Shown: positions 13,401 through 19,149 of the stretch, in pieces
Layout: each line of letters opens with the position of its first letter
How positions within the stretch are numbered: position 1 is the first letter of the stretch
Source of the DNA: an uncultured Granulosicoccaceae bacterium
GTDB lineage: Bacteria; Pseudomonadota; Gammaproteobacteria; Granulosicoccales; Granulosicoccaceae
Assembly (NCBI GenBank): GCA_938041955.1
Contig: CALISD010000030.1
Location: 1-60,387, forward strand
DNA length: 60,387 bases
Direction of reading: 5' to 3'
Notes under the pieces: model-generated
Database searches by the model: none
What the model saw: the letters and a program-made list of their open reading frames with translations, nothing else
Told to the model about the DNA's origin: nothing
Program-made: the position numbers and the translations under genes

Positions 13401-16400
13401 CCGCAAGATCGTCAGCGCCATCAAATTCACCAGCGCCGGACCCTTCAAATGTAGCCGTGGTAAATGAAACAGAACCACTGCCAATAAAGTTATTGGTAAG
13501 CACATAGATACTGTCGTTCAAGTCAGTGGGGTCATCATTGGCGACGACAATATCGATGTCTGTATCACCGTCGATATCGGTCGCGACTACAGCTCCAAAG
13601 TCTTGACCTGTAGCGATAAGGAATTCAGCTGAAAAATTACCCAGCCCGTCGTTTTCGTACCACAGTAACTCGCCGCTGTCGGTGGTAGCCAGTAAATCTA
13701 TGTCTCCATCACTATCGAGATCGCCGGACGTCACGCTGGTGGCGCCGACTAATGGTGCGATAGTGGTGGGTTGTGCACTTGGCAGGGTTGTGAAGTATGG
13801 GGCTGTATTCGAGTCTTCCACACTGATTGCAACTGAATCACTGACTACAGTTTGTTCTGTCGCTAGTGCTACTATTTCATCCTTAGAAAGGGCGCGGTCG
13901 TAGATTCTTGCATCATCGATCAGCCCATTTAGGTCATAGTCTGGGTCGCCATCGCCATGTGACCCAATGAACGTGTCGAAACCCGTGTTGTATCCGATGG
14001 AAGCGCCGGTTGACGATGATGCAACCTCAATTCCATTTAGAAATATTGAGTGAGTGTTGTTGGTGTCATCAAGCACGTAGGCAATATGATTCCAGCCGCC
14101 ACCCGCCAGTATAATATTATCTATGCTGCTGACACTGTGGAATGCACCAGGCGGAGGTGGACCGCTTTCGTAGAAGAAACCCTGGAGTCCGACAGTGGAA
14201 TCGTCCAGGCTCAGCGCGACCCGGTCACCTAAGCTAATCACATCAGCAGCAAATGTGTCCGCCGATGCTAAGTTGACCCAGGCTGCAAACGTTACATTGG
14301 CAGGGTTGTTATAGGTTCCAGTGATTTGTACAGCGTCTCCGTCACCATCAATACTCAATACTTGCCCACGGGTGGCGTCACTGGTGATAGCGGCATTGCC
14401 AATCAGAGTGCCGTGCTGCACAAGTCCGACGCTCGTGTCGTTGGCATTTGCTTCGAACTCATAGTGTCCTTCAAGGTCAGCACCCAATGAAGTTGTCATA
14501 TCGAGAGTGACCGGGCCGGTATAGTTGGTTACCGGTGTGAAAACCAATCCGTCGAGCGCTGCGTTTATGTCAGATTCTGTTCCATGAATCGTCATAAAGG
14601 AGCCGCCATTGAATCCGCCTACGATGGATAGCCCTGTGGTTTGTGAAAGCGTCAGATTGCCGTTAAAGTTGGAGGAGAGGTATACCTGCAATCGTGTGTC
14701 AGTACTCACGACGGTATCGCTTACTGATATTACGTTGCTGTTGGCGGTGCTAAAAACCAGTGGCCCATCTTTAAGTGTGACCTGTGGTCCGGGCAGCGTT
14801 TGTGTGATCTCGCCCTGGTTATTCACTGCGATTTGCATGATTTCACTGAATGTGTTGCCGGGTGCGCCAGTGACTTCTACAGTGATGTTGTGAGACGCAT
14901 TGGTTTCATAGTCTAGTAATGCTCCATTGGCCACGGTTACCTCACCGGTGTTCGTGTCGATGGCGAATCGTCCACCTGCATCATCTGTCAAGCTGAAGGT
15001 GAAGGATGAAAGAACTTCCGTGGCTTGCCATTCCACGACATACGAGCTTTGCCCGGAAATTGTGTCGTCGCCCCACGCCCCACCGGCCACCATGCGAATA
15101 TAGTCTTCATCGGCGATGTCAGAAAGATTCAATGTGCTGGAATAAACTCCTGCAACCGCAGACCCTCCATTTCCACCGGTCCAAAATGTCTCTGTGGACT
15201 CCGCTGCTCCGTCGAGCCAATTCCATGTGCCTTCTGTGTTTGCGTCAGATGCGCCAATCCAGATTTGGTTTCCAGACGATGTCACCCAGTCCAGAATATA
15301 TTGGTTTTCATACGCCGAGTTAATAGTAACAAGCTGCCCCGGCACACCATTCAACGAATCAGTTGTTGCAGCGGTTAATGCGGTAGTGAAATCGCTCGCC
15401 GTATCAACGAACCGATAGAACTTGCCTGTTGTTGCATCGTAGCTAAGCGTCGAATCATTGCTCAGGAGGGTGGCGACGTCAGTGGAGGCATCTGTGTAAC
15501 TCGGAATGACAAAACCGATGCTGGTTCCGTTTGCACTAATCTCGTCGACGTTTAATTCTTGCGTTGGAGTGCTATTCGTGAAGCCCGCGCCAACAGCGTG
15601 CTGGACACTAAAGTTATTACCACTGACAACATCAACTATGTCATTAGATGCATTGAAACCATCCATTTGCCAGTTTGCGATGAGTCCGCCAGGCAAGTTT
15701 GCTGTGTCGAATTTCTGTTGGGCGTTAAGTGCGATTTCACCTTTACTCTGGACACGATCCCAGATGCGAACGTCGTAATAGGTTCCTTTAAAATTCTGGT
15801 CAGGGCTGAAGCCGCCTAGCAGTGAATCCTGTTCTTGTCCCAATACGATTTCACCGGTACCAGTTGTACCGGTGATTGCGGAACCCGTGGCAAGCCCGCT
15901 GCCATAGTCGACTAACTCACTATCGGCATAAATTGCCCAGTCGCCATTTGTTGCATCCCAGGTTGCTGCCAGATGATGGAGATTACCATCCAGCAGATCA
16001 TTGTAATCAATCCCGTTAAGGACGGGCGTGACGTCACCGTTTATATAAAGCTGTGCTGAGCCCATTTCAGTGAAAATGATTGTCAGGTCATGACCACCGG
16101 CTGTGCCGGCGGCATACGAGAACAACGGAGAGTCATTACTGTGCTGAGCAGAGAATGATACTTCAATGGTGACGCTGGTTAGTCCGCCCAGGATTGCACC
16201 GCCGTCTGCTGCTAGAAGATAAGCGTCGTTTCCTGTGTCAACATTGAGTTCAATACCACTTGAAATATCGGTGGGTGAATTTAGCAATGGCAGAGCTGAA
16301 ATCCAGTCATTTTGTATTTCGGCGGAGATCGCAATGTCAGTATTGATATCGCCCTTCGAATACTCCAGTTGCCAATCTGCGCCGAGAAGCACATGTCCGG

Positions 16401-17190
16401 TAGCATCTGTACTGGCTGCCACATCAGCGCCTGTCGTGTCGGCTATGGTATCGACAAATAGACGACCCGCCTCGCTGCTGGCGAGGTCACATCCGTAAAT
16501 CAGAAGGTCAGCATCTTCCGTGAGTGAACGGCCCCAAGAGTCAAGGTCGCTTAAGTAAGACGGAACTGTACTCGAATCCAGTCTGCTGCTACCTAATTGA
16601 AATCCCTGGCTGTCACCGTGACTTAATATATGAATGGCTTTGATACCCGACATACCATGCAGAGTTTGGGTGATGTCTCTTATGCCATCCTGATCTGCAT
16701 CGAGCGATATTATTTTCCACTCAACCTGATCCGGCCGGGTTGTTTTGAGATCGGAAAGGAGTTTCTGTGAATCTGCCACACCGGCATCGATAATCACTAC
16801 CTCCAGGTCGCGTTCGGCAAAATCCTCTGCTGCCTGGCTGGGGTCGGATGCTACTTTTGTGTACGGTGGATCACTTGCAGCAAGCGGTGTTAGATGGTCG
16901 GCTCTTTGCGCATTGCCCGTGTCATTGGATGTGGCATTATTGAATGCTATTGAGTACTTATTTGCAGTGCTATCTAAAGTAAATGTGTTTGCTGCTGGCG
17001 TAGCGAGCCCGTCAACCGGGATTTGGGGAGTGATCCGCCAATCCTGTGACGGTTGTTCGGTTAAGCCCGTCACATGAAACCCATCGAGACCGGATGAGAA
17101 AAAATCAGCTGAAAACAGAAACCGCTGTTCCAGTGCCTCGATAACAATGTGTTTCTTTGTGGTTGTCCTTTTCTGTTTAATGGTGGACAT
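1498..17190 (-). CDS. Giant LEPR-XLL/DUF4347 surface protein with 22 cadherin-like repeats
   Basis: One uninterrupted 5230-residue frame. The N-terminus has a LEPR-XLL-like motif ('LEQRFLFSAD', residues about 20-29) instead of an ordinary signal peptide. DUF4347 spans about 127-277, a LamG-type domain 310-500, a C-type-lectin-like domain 589-723 ('WIGASD', 'WNWLDG'), and a cadherin-like piece 724-800. A second LamG is at 908-1103, and FG-GAP/VCBS-type calcium-binding repeats (D-x-D-x-D) are at 1148-1493. Residues 1621-4546 are 22 tandem 133-residue repeats. CSPG/cadherin-like domains fill 4550-4990. The C-terminus has a hydrophobic segment near 5150-5180 ('VVAWLLRGGALFAS') followed by 'PLWSSIDPV' and a charged tail. 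The domain set points to a calcium-stabilised, sugar- or matrix-binding cell-surface fibre. No RTX nonapeptides are seen, so the export route is open. The start has only a weak Shine-Dalgarno. Function in adhesion is inferred from domains. Confidence 0.92.
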   Translation of the reverse strand: MSTIKQKRTTTKKHIVIEALEQRFLFSADFFSSGLDGFHVTGLTEQPSQDWRITPQIPVDGLATPAANTFTLDSTANKYSIAFNNATSNDTGNAQRADHLTPLAASDPPYTKVASDPSQAAEDFAERDLEVVIIDAGVADSQKLLSDLKTTRPDQVEWKIISLDADQDGIRDITQTLHGMSGIKAIHILSHGDSQGFQLGSSRLDSSTVPSYLSDLDSWGRSLTEDADLLIYGCDLASSEAGRLFVDTIADTTGADVAASTDATGHVLLGADWQLEYSKGDINTDIAISAEIQNDWISALPLLNSPTDISSGIELNVDTGNDAYLLAADGGAILGGLTSVTIEVSFSAQHSNDSPLFSYAAGTAGGHDLTIIFTEMGSAQLYINGDVTPVLNGIDYNDLLDGNLHHLAATWDATNGDWAIYADSELVDYGSGLATGSAITGTTGTGEIVLGQEQDSLLGGFSPDQNFKGTYYDVRIWDRVQSKGEIALNAQQKFDTANLPGGLIANWQMDGFNASNDIVDVVSGNNFSVQHAVGAGFTNSTPTQELNVDEISANGTSIGFVIPSYTDASTDVATLLSNDSTLSYDATTGKFYRFVDTASDFTTALTAATTDSLNGVPGQLVTINSAYENQYILDWVTSSGNQIWIGASDANTEGTWNWLDGAAESTETFWTGGNGGSAVAGVYSSTLNLSDIADEDYIRMVAGGAWGDDTISGQSSYVVEWQATEVLSSFTFSLTDDAGGRFAIDTNTGEVTVANGALLDYETNASHNITVEVTGAPGNTFSEIMQIAVNNQGEITQTLPGPQVTLKDGPLVFSTANSNVISVSDTVVSTDTRLQVYLSSNFNGNLTLSQTTGLSIVGGFNGGSFMTIHGTESDINAALDGLVFTPVTNYTGPVTLDMTTSLGADLEGHYEFEANANDTSVGLVQHGTLIGNAAITSDATRGQVLSIDGDGDAVQITGTYNNPANVTFAAWVNLASADTFAADVISLGDRVALSLDDSTVGLQGFFYESGPPPPGAFHSVSSIDNIILAGGGWNHIAYVLDDTNNTHSIFLNGIEVASSSTGASIGYNTGFDTFIGSHGDGDPDYDLNGLIDDARIYDRALSKDEIVALATEQTVVSDSVAISVEDSNTAPYFTTLPSAQPTTIAPLVGATSVTSGDLDSDGDIDLLATTDSGELLWYENDGLGNFSAEFLIATGQDFGAVVATDIDGDTDIDIVVANDDPTDLNDSIYVLTNNFIGSGSVSFTTATFEGSGAGEFDGADDLAVEDIDGDGRKDIVATFYRSIGDSQLAVFEQNAVGVFSKTFSDTVNVSNAEGIHLADMDGDLDLDIVAGDFQNQEINWYENDGNATAGFTYQSIASVGNVFDLAVADLDGDTDQDIGYISWGSNTVGWLENDGSANPVFVQHIVEAGISSLDYHIEISDVNNDASNDLIIIDKNSDEIRLYNNDGIGNFTRTLLDTTTDGPVWAEAADIDADGHNDVIYAAANGGSIGVHLNQGDGGFVRGITNEDVNIAQAVQISDDDAGTAIIEVAITSTNGSLLLTTSSVLVLSGSSGSSAITIEGTVADLNTALATLIFSPTQDYNGIGRVDILLDDRGASGIGGPLTATETLFIDILPVNDAPALTNIEIAPVLYTENGAPIGITGNLTIGDVDDTNVESATVSITGNFVTGADVLAFTDQLGITGSYDTNTGILTLTGSAALADYETALRSVTYQNTSDNPSTSARTISFIVNDGDNNSNLLSRNISITAVNDPPVLTNIEVAPALYTENGPPISITGNLTVSDVDDTNIDSATVSITGNFVTGEDVLAFTDQLGITGSYDTNTGILTLTGSATLADYETAFHSVTYQNTSDNPSTSNRTISFVINDGDDNSNLLSRDILITDVNDPPALSSIEVGPVLYTENAPPIGITDNLTIGDVDDTNIDSATVSITGNFVTAEDVLAFTDQLGITGSYDTNTGILTLTGSATLADYETALHSVTYQNTSDNPSSLNRTVSFVVNNGDDNSNPVSRDISLTAVNDPPALTNIEVAPVLYTENGAPIGITGNLTIGDVDDTNIDSATVSITGNFVTAEDVLAFTDQLGITGSYDTNTGILALTGSATLADYETALHSVTYQNTSDNPSISSRTTSFVVNDGDDDSNVLSRDISLTAVNDPPALTNIEAAPVFYTENGAPIGITGNLTISDVDDTNIDSATVSITGNFVTAEDVLAFTDQLGITGGYDAINGILTLTGSASLADYETAIHSITYQNSSENPSTLNRTVSITINDGDTGSNQLSRDIVLSAVNDAPQLSTIETAPVLYTENGMPAGITGNLAINDVDDTSIESATVSITGNFATGEDVLVFTDQAGISGSYDIISGILTLTGSATQTDYESAIHSVTFRNTSDNPSTLDRTVAFLVNDGDDNSNLLSRNIVFTAVNDAPVLSTIETAPALYTENGAGVGITGNLAVSDIDDTNIESASVSITGNFASGEDVLAYTDQLGITGSYDTISGVLTLTGTATATEYETALHTVAFQNTSDDPSTLNRTVSFVINDGDDNSNLLSRDITFTAVNDPPELANIETAPAQYTENSTPTGITGNLSISDVDDSNIESASVSITGNYASGEDILAFTDQLGITGIYDTFSGILTLTGSAPLVDYDSAIRSITYQNSSDNPSTLNRTVSFTVNDGDTNSNMLSRDIVFTAVNDPPVLSTIESAPALYVENSAPVGLTGNLAVDDADDTNIESATVSITGNFAPGEDVLAFTDQPGITGTYDAVNGIMTLTGSATLADYEAAIHTIGYHNTSDNPSVLNRTVSFIVNDGDTNSNMLSRDIVFSAINDPPVLSTIESAPALYVENSAPVGLTGNLAVDDADDTNIESATVSITGNFSPGEDVLAFTDQLGISSSYNAANGILTLTGSASLIDYEAALHTVTYQNISDNPSTLARTISFVVNDDETSGNLVSRDVALTAVNDAPALSTIETAPALYTENGLPVGLTGNLTISDIDNTNITSATVSITGNFALGEDALTFNDQLGIIGNYNPTTGVLTLVGTATLADYETAIHSVTYQNTSDNPSTLNRTVSFVVNDGADISNPLYRDITFTAVNDQPVLSSIEVSPVIYLENAVPVGITGNLSVDDVDDTHIESATVSINANFASGEDVLVFTDQSGITGSYDTVNGIMALTGSASLVDYESAIHSITYLNTSDDPSALDRTVSVIVNDGDINSNALSRDIELTAINDAPVLSTIETAPALYTENGAPIGITGNLGVSDIDDTHIESATVSITDNFATGEDALIFTDQLGITGNFNTVNGIMTLTGSATLADYETAIHTITYHNTSDNPSTLVRTVSVVVNDGDNSSNPLSRDIAFTAVNDPPVLSTIETAPASYTENGAPIAITGNLAVSDIDDTHIESASISITGNFAISEDVLEFSDQLSISGNYNASTGILTLTGSASPADYEAAIQSITYRNTSDSPSELTRTVSFTLNDGDAGSNVLSRDIVFTAVNDPPELINIETNSATYIENDAPVGITDNLAISDVDDSNITSATISITGNFTAGEDGLAFTNQPGITGSYDAINGILTLSGSAALSDYETALHSITYSNNSDNPAALDRTVSFVVNDGNDSSNTSSREIVINAVNDAPVLSTIEMAPALYTENGSPIGITGNLTVGDIDDSNIESASVSITGNFATGEDVLEFTDQFGITGVYDAVTGVLTLTGSAALTDYQAAIQSVSFQNTSDNPSDLNRTVSFVVNDGNVSSNQLYRDIVFTTVNDPPVISNIELLPSFFTENDDPVGITDNLALSDVDDTYIESASVYISANFAPGEDELAFTDQSGIAGSYDATTGTMMLTGSATLADYVTAIHSVSYQNASDDPTTLDRTVSFSVNDGDSNSNVMSRNITFTAVNDSPALSTIETAPALYTENSAAISVTGNLSITDVDDTKIESATVAITGNFALGEDILTFTDHPGVTGSYDTGSGVLALTGTATLADYETAIHSIGYQNTSDNPSGLDRTVSFLVNDGDINSNITSRNITFTAVNDSPVLSTIETAPAIYFENSTSIGVTGNLAISDVDDSRIESATVSIGGNFTAGEDELFFTNQQGIAGSYDNTSGILTLSGSATAAEYQQALQSITYANSSEHPNPLARQVSFAINDGELGSNVLTRDIEIVRLNDAPVTASVELNALIYSENLDPTPVTTTLVLNDIDNINLFSASVQITGNYQPAEDRLDYVGTGDINATWNAVDGVLTLTGTDTLASYQTALRSVTYANTSDDPNSATRTLSFTVNDGDTDSNIAQRDIVLSVVNDAPELIDIENTNIIYIENAGPAPLTNTLSLADRDDQFIESAAVTISSGYNNIQDQLSFIDTPTISAAWDAAAATLTLTGTDTISAYQAALRTVRYENIDDNPTLDSRTVSFSIGDGDIESNILSREITIIPINDSPVVAGIENTNLEYLENDGGITITSNLTVDDIDDTTLDSAIVRISGGYHPAEDRLVFTDTPNITGLWDSVNGVLSMSGSDTIAAYQAALRSVLYDNSSDLPAIDIRTIDFRVYDGELHSNSITQIITVSSVNDAPAGSDNTLTVLEDTNYVLSRTDFGFTDVQDNNAFSAVTVSKLPVHGLLSMGGLAVSTGQVINVSDIDAGLLVFSPQPDSNAIAYDQMGFQVQDDGGNAHGGSFLDPQVRFITFNVTSVNDAPTGGDSTVTTPEDTNHVFSRADFKFTDPRDNDSFKSLVVSSLPDTGVLKNNGMTISAGSVIDVSDIDNGLLIYTPPANDSGFGYNGFSFFVQDTGGTANGGDDTDPTANFISFDLPGVNDPPLLITENTTVDEGSENLLTTAVLTATDADDLLATELTFSLQSIPLHGQLTLNGSTLSPGDTFTLAQIAGDQLRYTHDGSETDNDFFDVSVQDGGEDGSVPSSGRFSITVTEVIDPAPELQGDQLNLKFGQSFNSLNGDQLASGYSALSTAELLSNTVLLVEIEEPPKYGTLELNPDGTFSYMHDGSAVLYDFFTYRVTNEDGVYTIAQVNITIEAPIASAFASIPETPEAIQNELESPAETTELTTEIVESQFPEWELLALPAQHESSGTDVAEVLTNVELGPIEARVTLQNYLEELDVKQHNKIKHSALYNDSVAFNEARFEVYLDLNPTRLNDILSNDYFLEGLSRFDNDLLQSEEQRSKRHQIAVDTSLGISLSASAGVVAWLLRGGALFASAMASTPLWSSIDPVRVQSSATDKDKGSEKNSNAEDELEGYFTAESTSR
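3553..12330 (-). repeat. 22 tandem 399-bp repeats, each exactly 133 codons
   Basis: Each unit starts at a residue pattern like (A/V/E)L-x-x-IE and ends with N-D-x-P. The interval is 8778 bases, exactly 22 x 399, so there is no net insertion or deletion across the array. Hand-counted units 1, 6, 20, 21 and 22 are each 133 residues. Conserved positions include Y12-x-E14-N15, a D-D pair near 31-32, the L-T-G near 74-76 and Y83. Units 1-5 resemble each other most, units 9 and 10 are nearly identical at their starts, and units 20-22 are the most divergent. Confidence 0.93.
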
Positions 17191-17685
17191 CTTCGGTTCT
17201 TGGATCTACTGCATTACTATCAATAGAGTAAAGGTATGGGTGCTGAGGCGTCGCATTGCCATGACACTGACGTTGGCCTATTGACGCGTTAGCAGGATGT
17301 TGGCTCACATAGGGTCGTACTGGTTCACATTCCGTTTCAATATTCAATTTAAACCGCTCCATGTGAATAAATCTGCATACGTGATAGCTGCATTTGTGCC
17401 ACCAATGAGGGAGCTAAACAATGGCCGGAAGCTGCACGGGCCTGCGGCCGAACGGGTGTCTCTGACGTGTGTTCGGGGGCATTTGGATCTTTAGTACTTT
17501 CGGATGAAGATCAGCCAGATGATTGTATTGTCAATTTGATAACTAATATTTATCTGAAGCGTTTCTTATGAGGCATGTTTTGTCTCTTTTGACTGCTTTG
17601 TCACCGCCTGGATAGCACTTTCGTTGACACACAAGCTATTTCATGGTCCCTTCAGTGTGTCAACATCAACCGGAGGAAAATAGCA
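17191..17685. other. Divergent intergenic region between giant gene and RHH operon
   Basis: No gene supported. It must hold the promoters of both the giant minus-strand gene and the plus-strand RHH gene. A TTGACA at 17624-17629 is present, but no good -10 box follows at 16-18 bases, so no promoter is called. Confidence 0.4.
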
Positions 17686-17964
17686 ATGTGCCAGATGTTT
17701 GCAGGGCAACCGCAAGCCAATTACCACTATCAGAGCCGCTCGTTGCGTTTGAATGGCCATAGCACGAGTATTAGGCTTGAAGAGAAATTTTGGGCAACGC
17801 TTGACGAGATTGCGCTTTCAGAAGGCAGCTCGACACCTCAGTTTATTTCCAAATTGCACGCTGAGGTGACAGAGCTTCACGGGGAGGCGAAGAACTTTAC
17901 GTCCCTCCTGCGGTGTGCTTGCCTTGTTTATCTTGAGAAGAAACAACAGGTTGTTGCAGCCTGA
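17686..17964 (+). CDS. Ribbon-helix-helix domain protein (RHH_4 type)
   Basis: A 92-residue protein with ATG preceded by GGAGGA about ten bases upstream. The sequence 'SRSLRLNGHSTSIRLEEKFW' (residues 18-37) followed by a helix ending 'ISKLHAEVTELHGE' and 'SLLRCACLVYL' matches the RHH_4 (PF13467) family of small ribbon-helix-helix proteins, which begin with a short 'MCQ(M/I)FAGQ' leader as this one does. Such proteins are presumed DNA-binding dimers. It lies 132 bases upstream of the glyoxalase-like gene and in the same direction as the oxidoreductase genes that follow, so it may autoregulate or control that set. A short palindrome lies between them. The DNA target is unknown. Confidence 0.85.
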   Translation: MCQMFAGQPQANYHYQSRSLRLNGHSTSIRLEEKFWATLDEIALSEGSSTPQFISKLHAEVTELHGEAKNFTSLLRCACLVYLEKKQQVVAA

Positions 17965-18060
17965 GCAATAATATTTACTCAGCTTGAGCGTGCGCTGAAA
18001 TCAGCATCGCGAAAAATATTTTCCTCAACGTAGTATAGGCATACCACCCGTGACCCTGAC

Positions 18061-18081
18061 TATCCCCATAGGATAGGGATA
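18061..18081. promoter_or_regulatory. Imperfect palindrome before the glyoxalase-like gene
   Basis: TATCCCCATAGGATAGGGATA contains TATCC/GGATA and TATCCC/GGGATA inverted pairs and ends about four bases before the GGAGGAGG ribosome-binding site. Its position suits an operator or an RNA hairpin limiting ribosome access. The adjacent RHH gene makes an operator plausible; this is inference. Confidence 0.35.
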
Positions 18082-18096
18082 ACTGGAGGAGGAAAA

Positions 18097-18492
18097 ATGG
18101 CTAAAGCTATTCACTCGATGATCCGTGTTCTTGATGAACAGCGATCAATTGAGTTCTATTCAAGTGCATTTAATCTTGGCGTGTATGATCGCCTTGATTT
18201 TGAAACTTTTACTCTGGTGTATCTTCGCAATGAAGAGACGACCTTCGAGCTCGAACTCACAGTAAATAAATCACAAACCGAGCCGTACGACCTGGGCAAT
18301 GGCTATGGTCATCTGGCGGTGTGCGTCGATGACCTCGATGCAGAGCATCAGCGCATAGACAAGCTTGGTTATGCCCCCAAAGACATTGTTGATTTTGACC
18401 ATGAAGGCCAATTACTAGCGCGATTCTTTTTCATTAAGGACCCTGATGGCTATGACATTGAGGTGCTGCAACGGCATGGTCGTTTCCAATAA
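18097..18492 (+). CDS. Glyoxalase I-like VOC protein (lactoylglutathione lyase family)
   Basis: A 131-residue VOC-superfamily protein with a strong GGAGGAGG ribosome-binding site. Alignment by eye to E. coli GloA places metal ligands at H6, E53, H72 (in 'GYGHLAV') and E122 (in 'DGYDIEVLQ'), so all four positions of the Ni/Zn site are kept. The family isomerises the hemithioacetal of methylglyoxal and glutathione to S-lactoylglutathione in the cytoplasm. It sits 37 bases upstream of the Tat-exported subunit and shares its direction, which suggests a common transcript with the GMC dehydrogenase. Removal of a reactive aldehyde made by that enzyme is a possible link, but this is inferred. Other VOC activities cannot be excluded. 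Confidence 0.85.
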   Translation: MAKAIHSMIRVLDEQRSIEFYSSAFNLGVYDRLDFETFTLVYLRNEETTFELELTVNKSQTEPYDLGNGYGHLAVCVDDLDAEHQRIDKLGYAPKDIVDFDHEGQLLARFFFIKDPDGYDIEVLQRHGRFQ

Positions 18493-18529
18493 ATCTGCAT
18501 TTTAAACCTACGCACTTCGAGGAGGACAA

Positions 18530-19105
18530 ATGATTCCTACTGCTAGCACTCAAGCAATCACATTTATAAAGAAAAACGTCGAACTTCAAAAATTAACACG
18601 TCGTCAGTTGTTAACGCGTTGTTTGGCGGTTACCGGTTCATTTATGGTGGGCCCGGGCTTTGTGATGTCCAGTAAACAGGCGTGGGCAATGGAAACCAGC
18701 GCCTTGCCACCTGAAGTGATGGCAACACTTATCCAGGTAGCAAGAGATATCTACCCTCATGACCGGTTCGGCGACCACCTTTATGCAACTGCCGTTAAAG
18801 GCCACGATGATAAGGCTGGCGAAGACGCGGGGTTCAAAGCCATGATTCTGGACGGTGTGGCAGAGATTGACGGGCTGGCGCAAAAAAATGGAGAAGATAG
18901 TTACCTCTCAACAGGGTGGGAGGCTGATCGAACAGCAATGCTCAAAAGTGTTGAGGGTAACGCGTTCTTTCAGACCATTCGTGGCGGATTAGTGGTTGGA
19001 CTTTATAACCAGCCGGAAGTGTGGGCATTACTCGGCTACGAGGGTTCTTCATACGAAAAAGGCGGTTATATCAACCGTGGTTTTGATGACGTGGACTGGC
19101 TTTAA
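18530..19105 (+). CDS. Tat-exported gluconate-2-dehydrogenase subunit 3-like protein
   Basis: A 191-residue protein preceded by GAGGAGGAC. Residues 22-53 form a twin-arginine signal ('LTRRQLLTR' then a hydrophobic stretch, with cleavage near 'AWA'). The mature part ('VARDIYPHD', 'YNQPEVWALLGYEGSSYEKGGY') matches the small subunit (gamma, 'subunit 3') of membrane-bound FAD-dependent dehydrogenases. This subunit carries the folded catalytic flavoprotein across the membrane by its own Tat signal; consistent with that, the downstream GMC protein has no signal of its own. The end of this gene is 44 bases from the GMC start. Together they should form a periplasmic complex. Its specific substrate is unknown. 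Confidence 0.88.
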   Translation: MIPTASTQAITFIKKNVELQKLTRRQLLTRCLAVTGSFMVGPGFVMSSKQAWAMETSALPPEVMATLIQVARDIYPHDRFGDHLYATAVKGHDDKAGEDAGFKAMILDGVAEIDGLAQKNGEDSYLSTGWEADRTAMLKSVEGNAFFQTIRGGLVVGLYNQPEVWALLGYEGSSYEKGGYINRGFDDVDWL

Positions 19106-19149
19106 TCGCTAAAGACAAATATCACATAACTAATCTTGGATAACCCGAC

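Noticed and set aside
2648..17077. Many 60-130-codon plus-strand frames across 2648-17077
   Set aside because: They are antisense shadows of the giant repetitive gene, recur with its 399-base period and have no starts with ribosome-binding sites.
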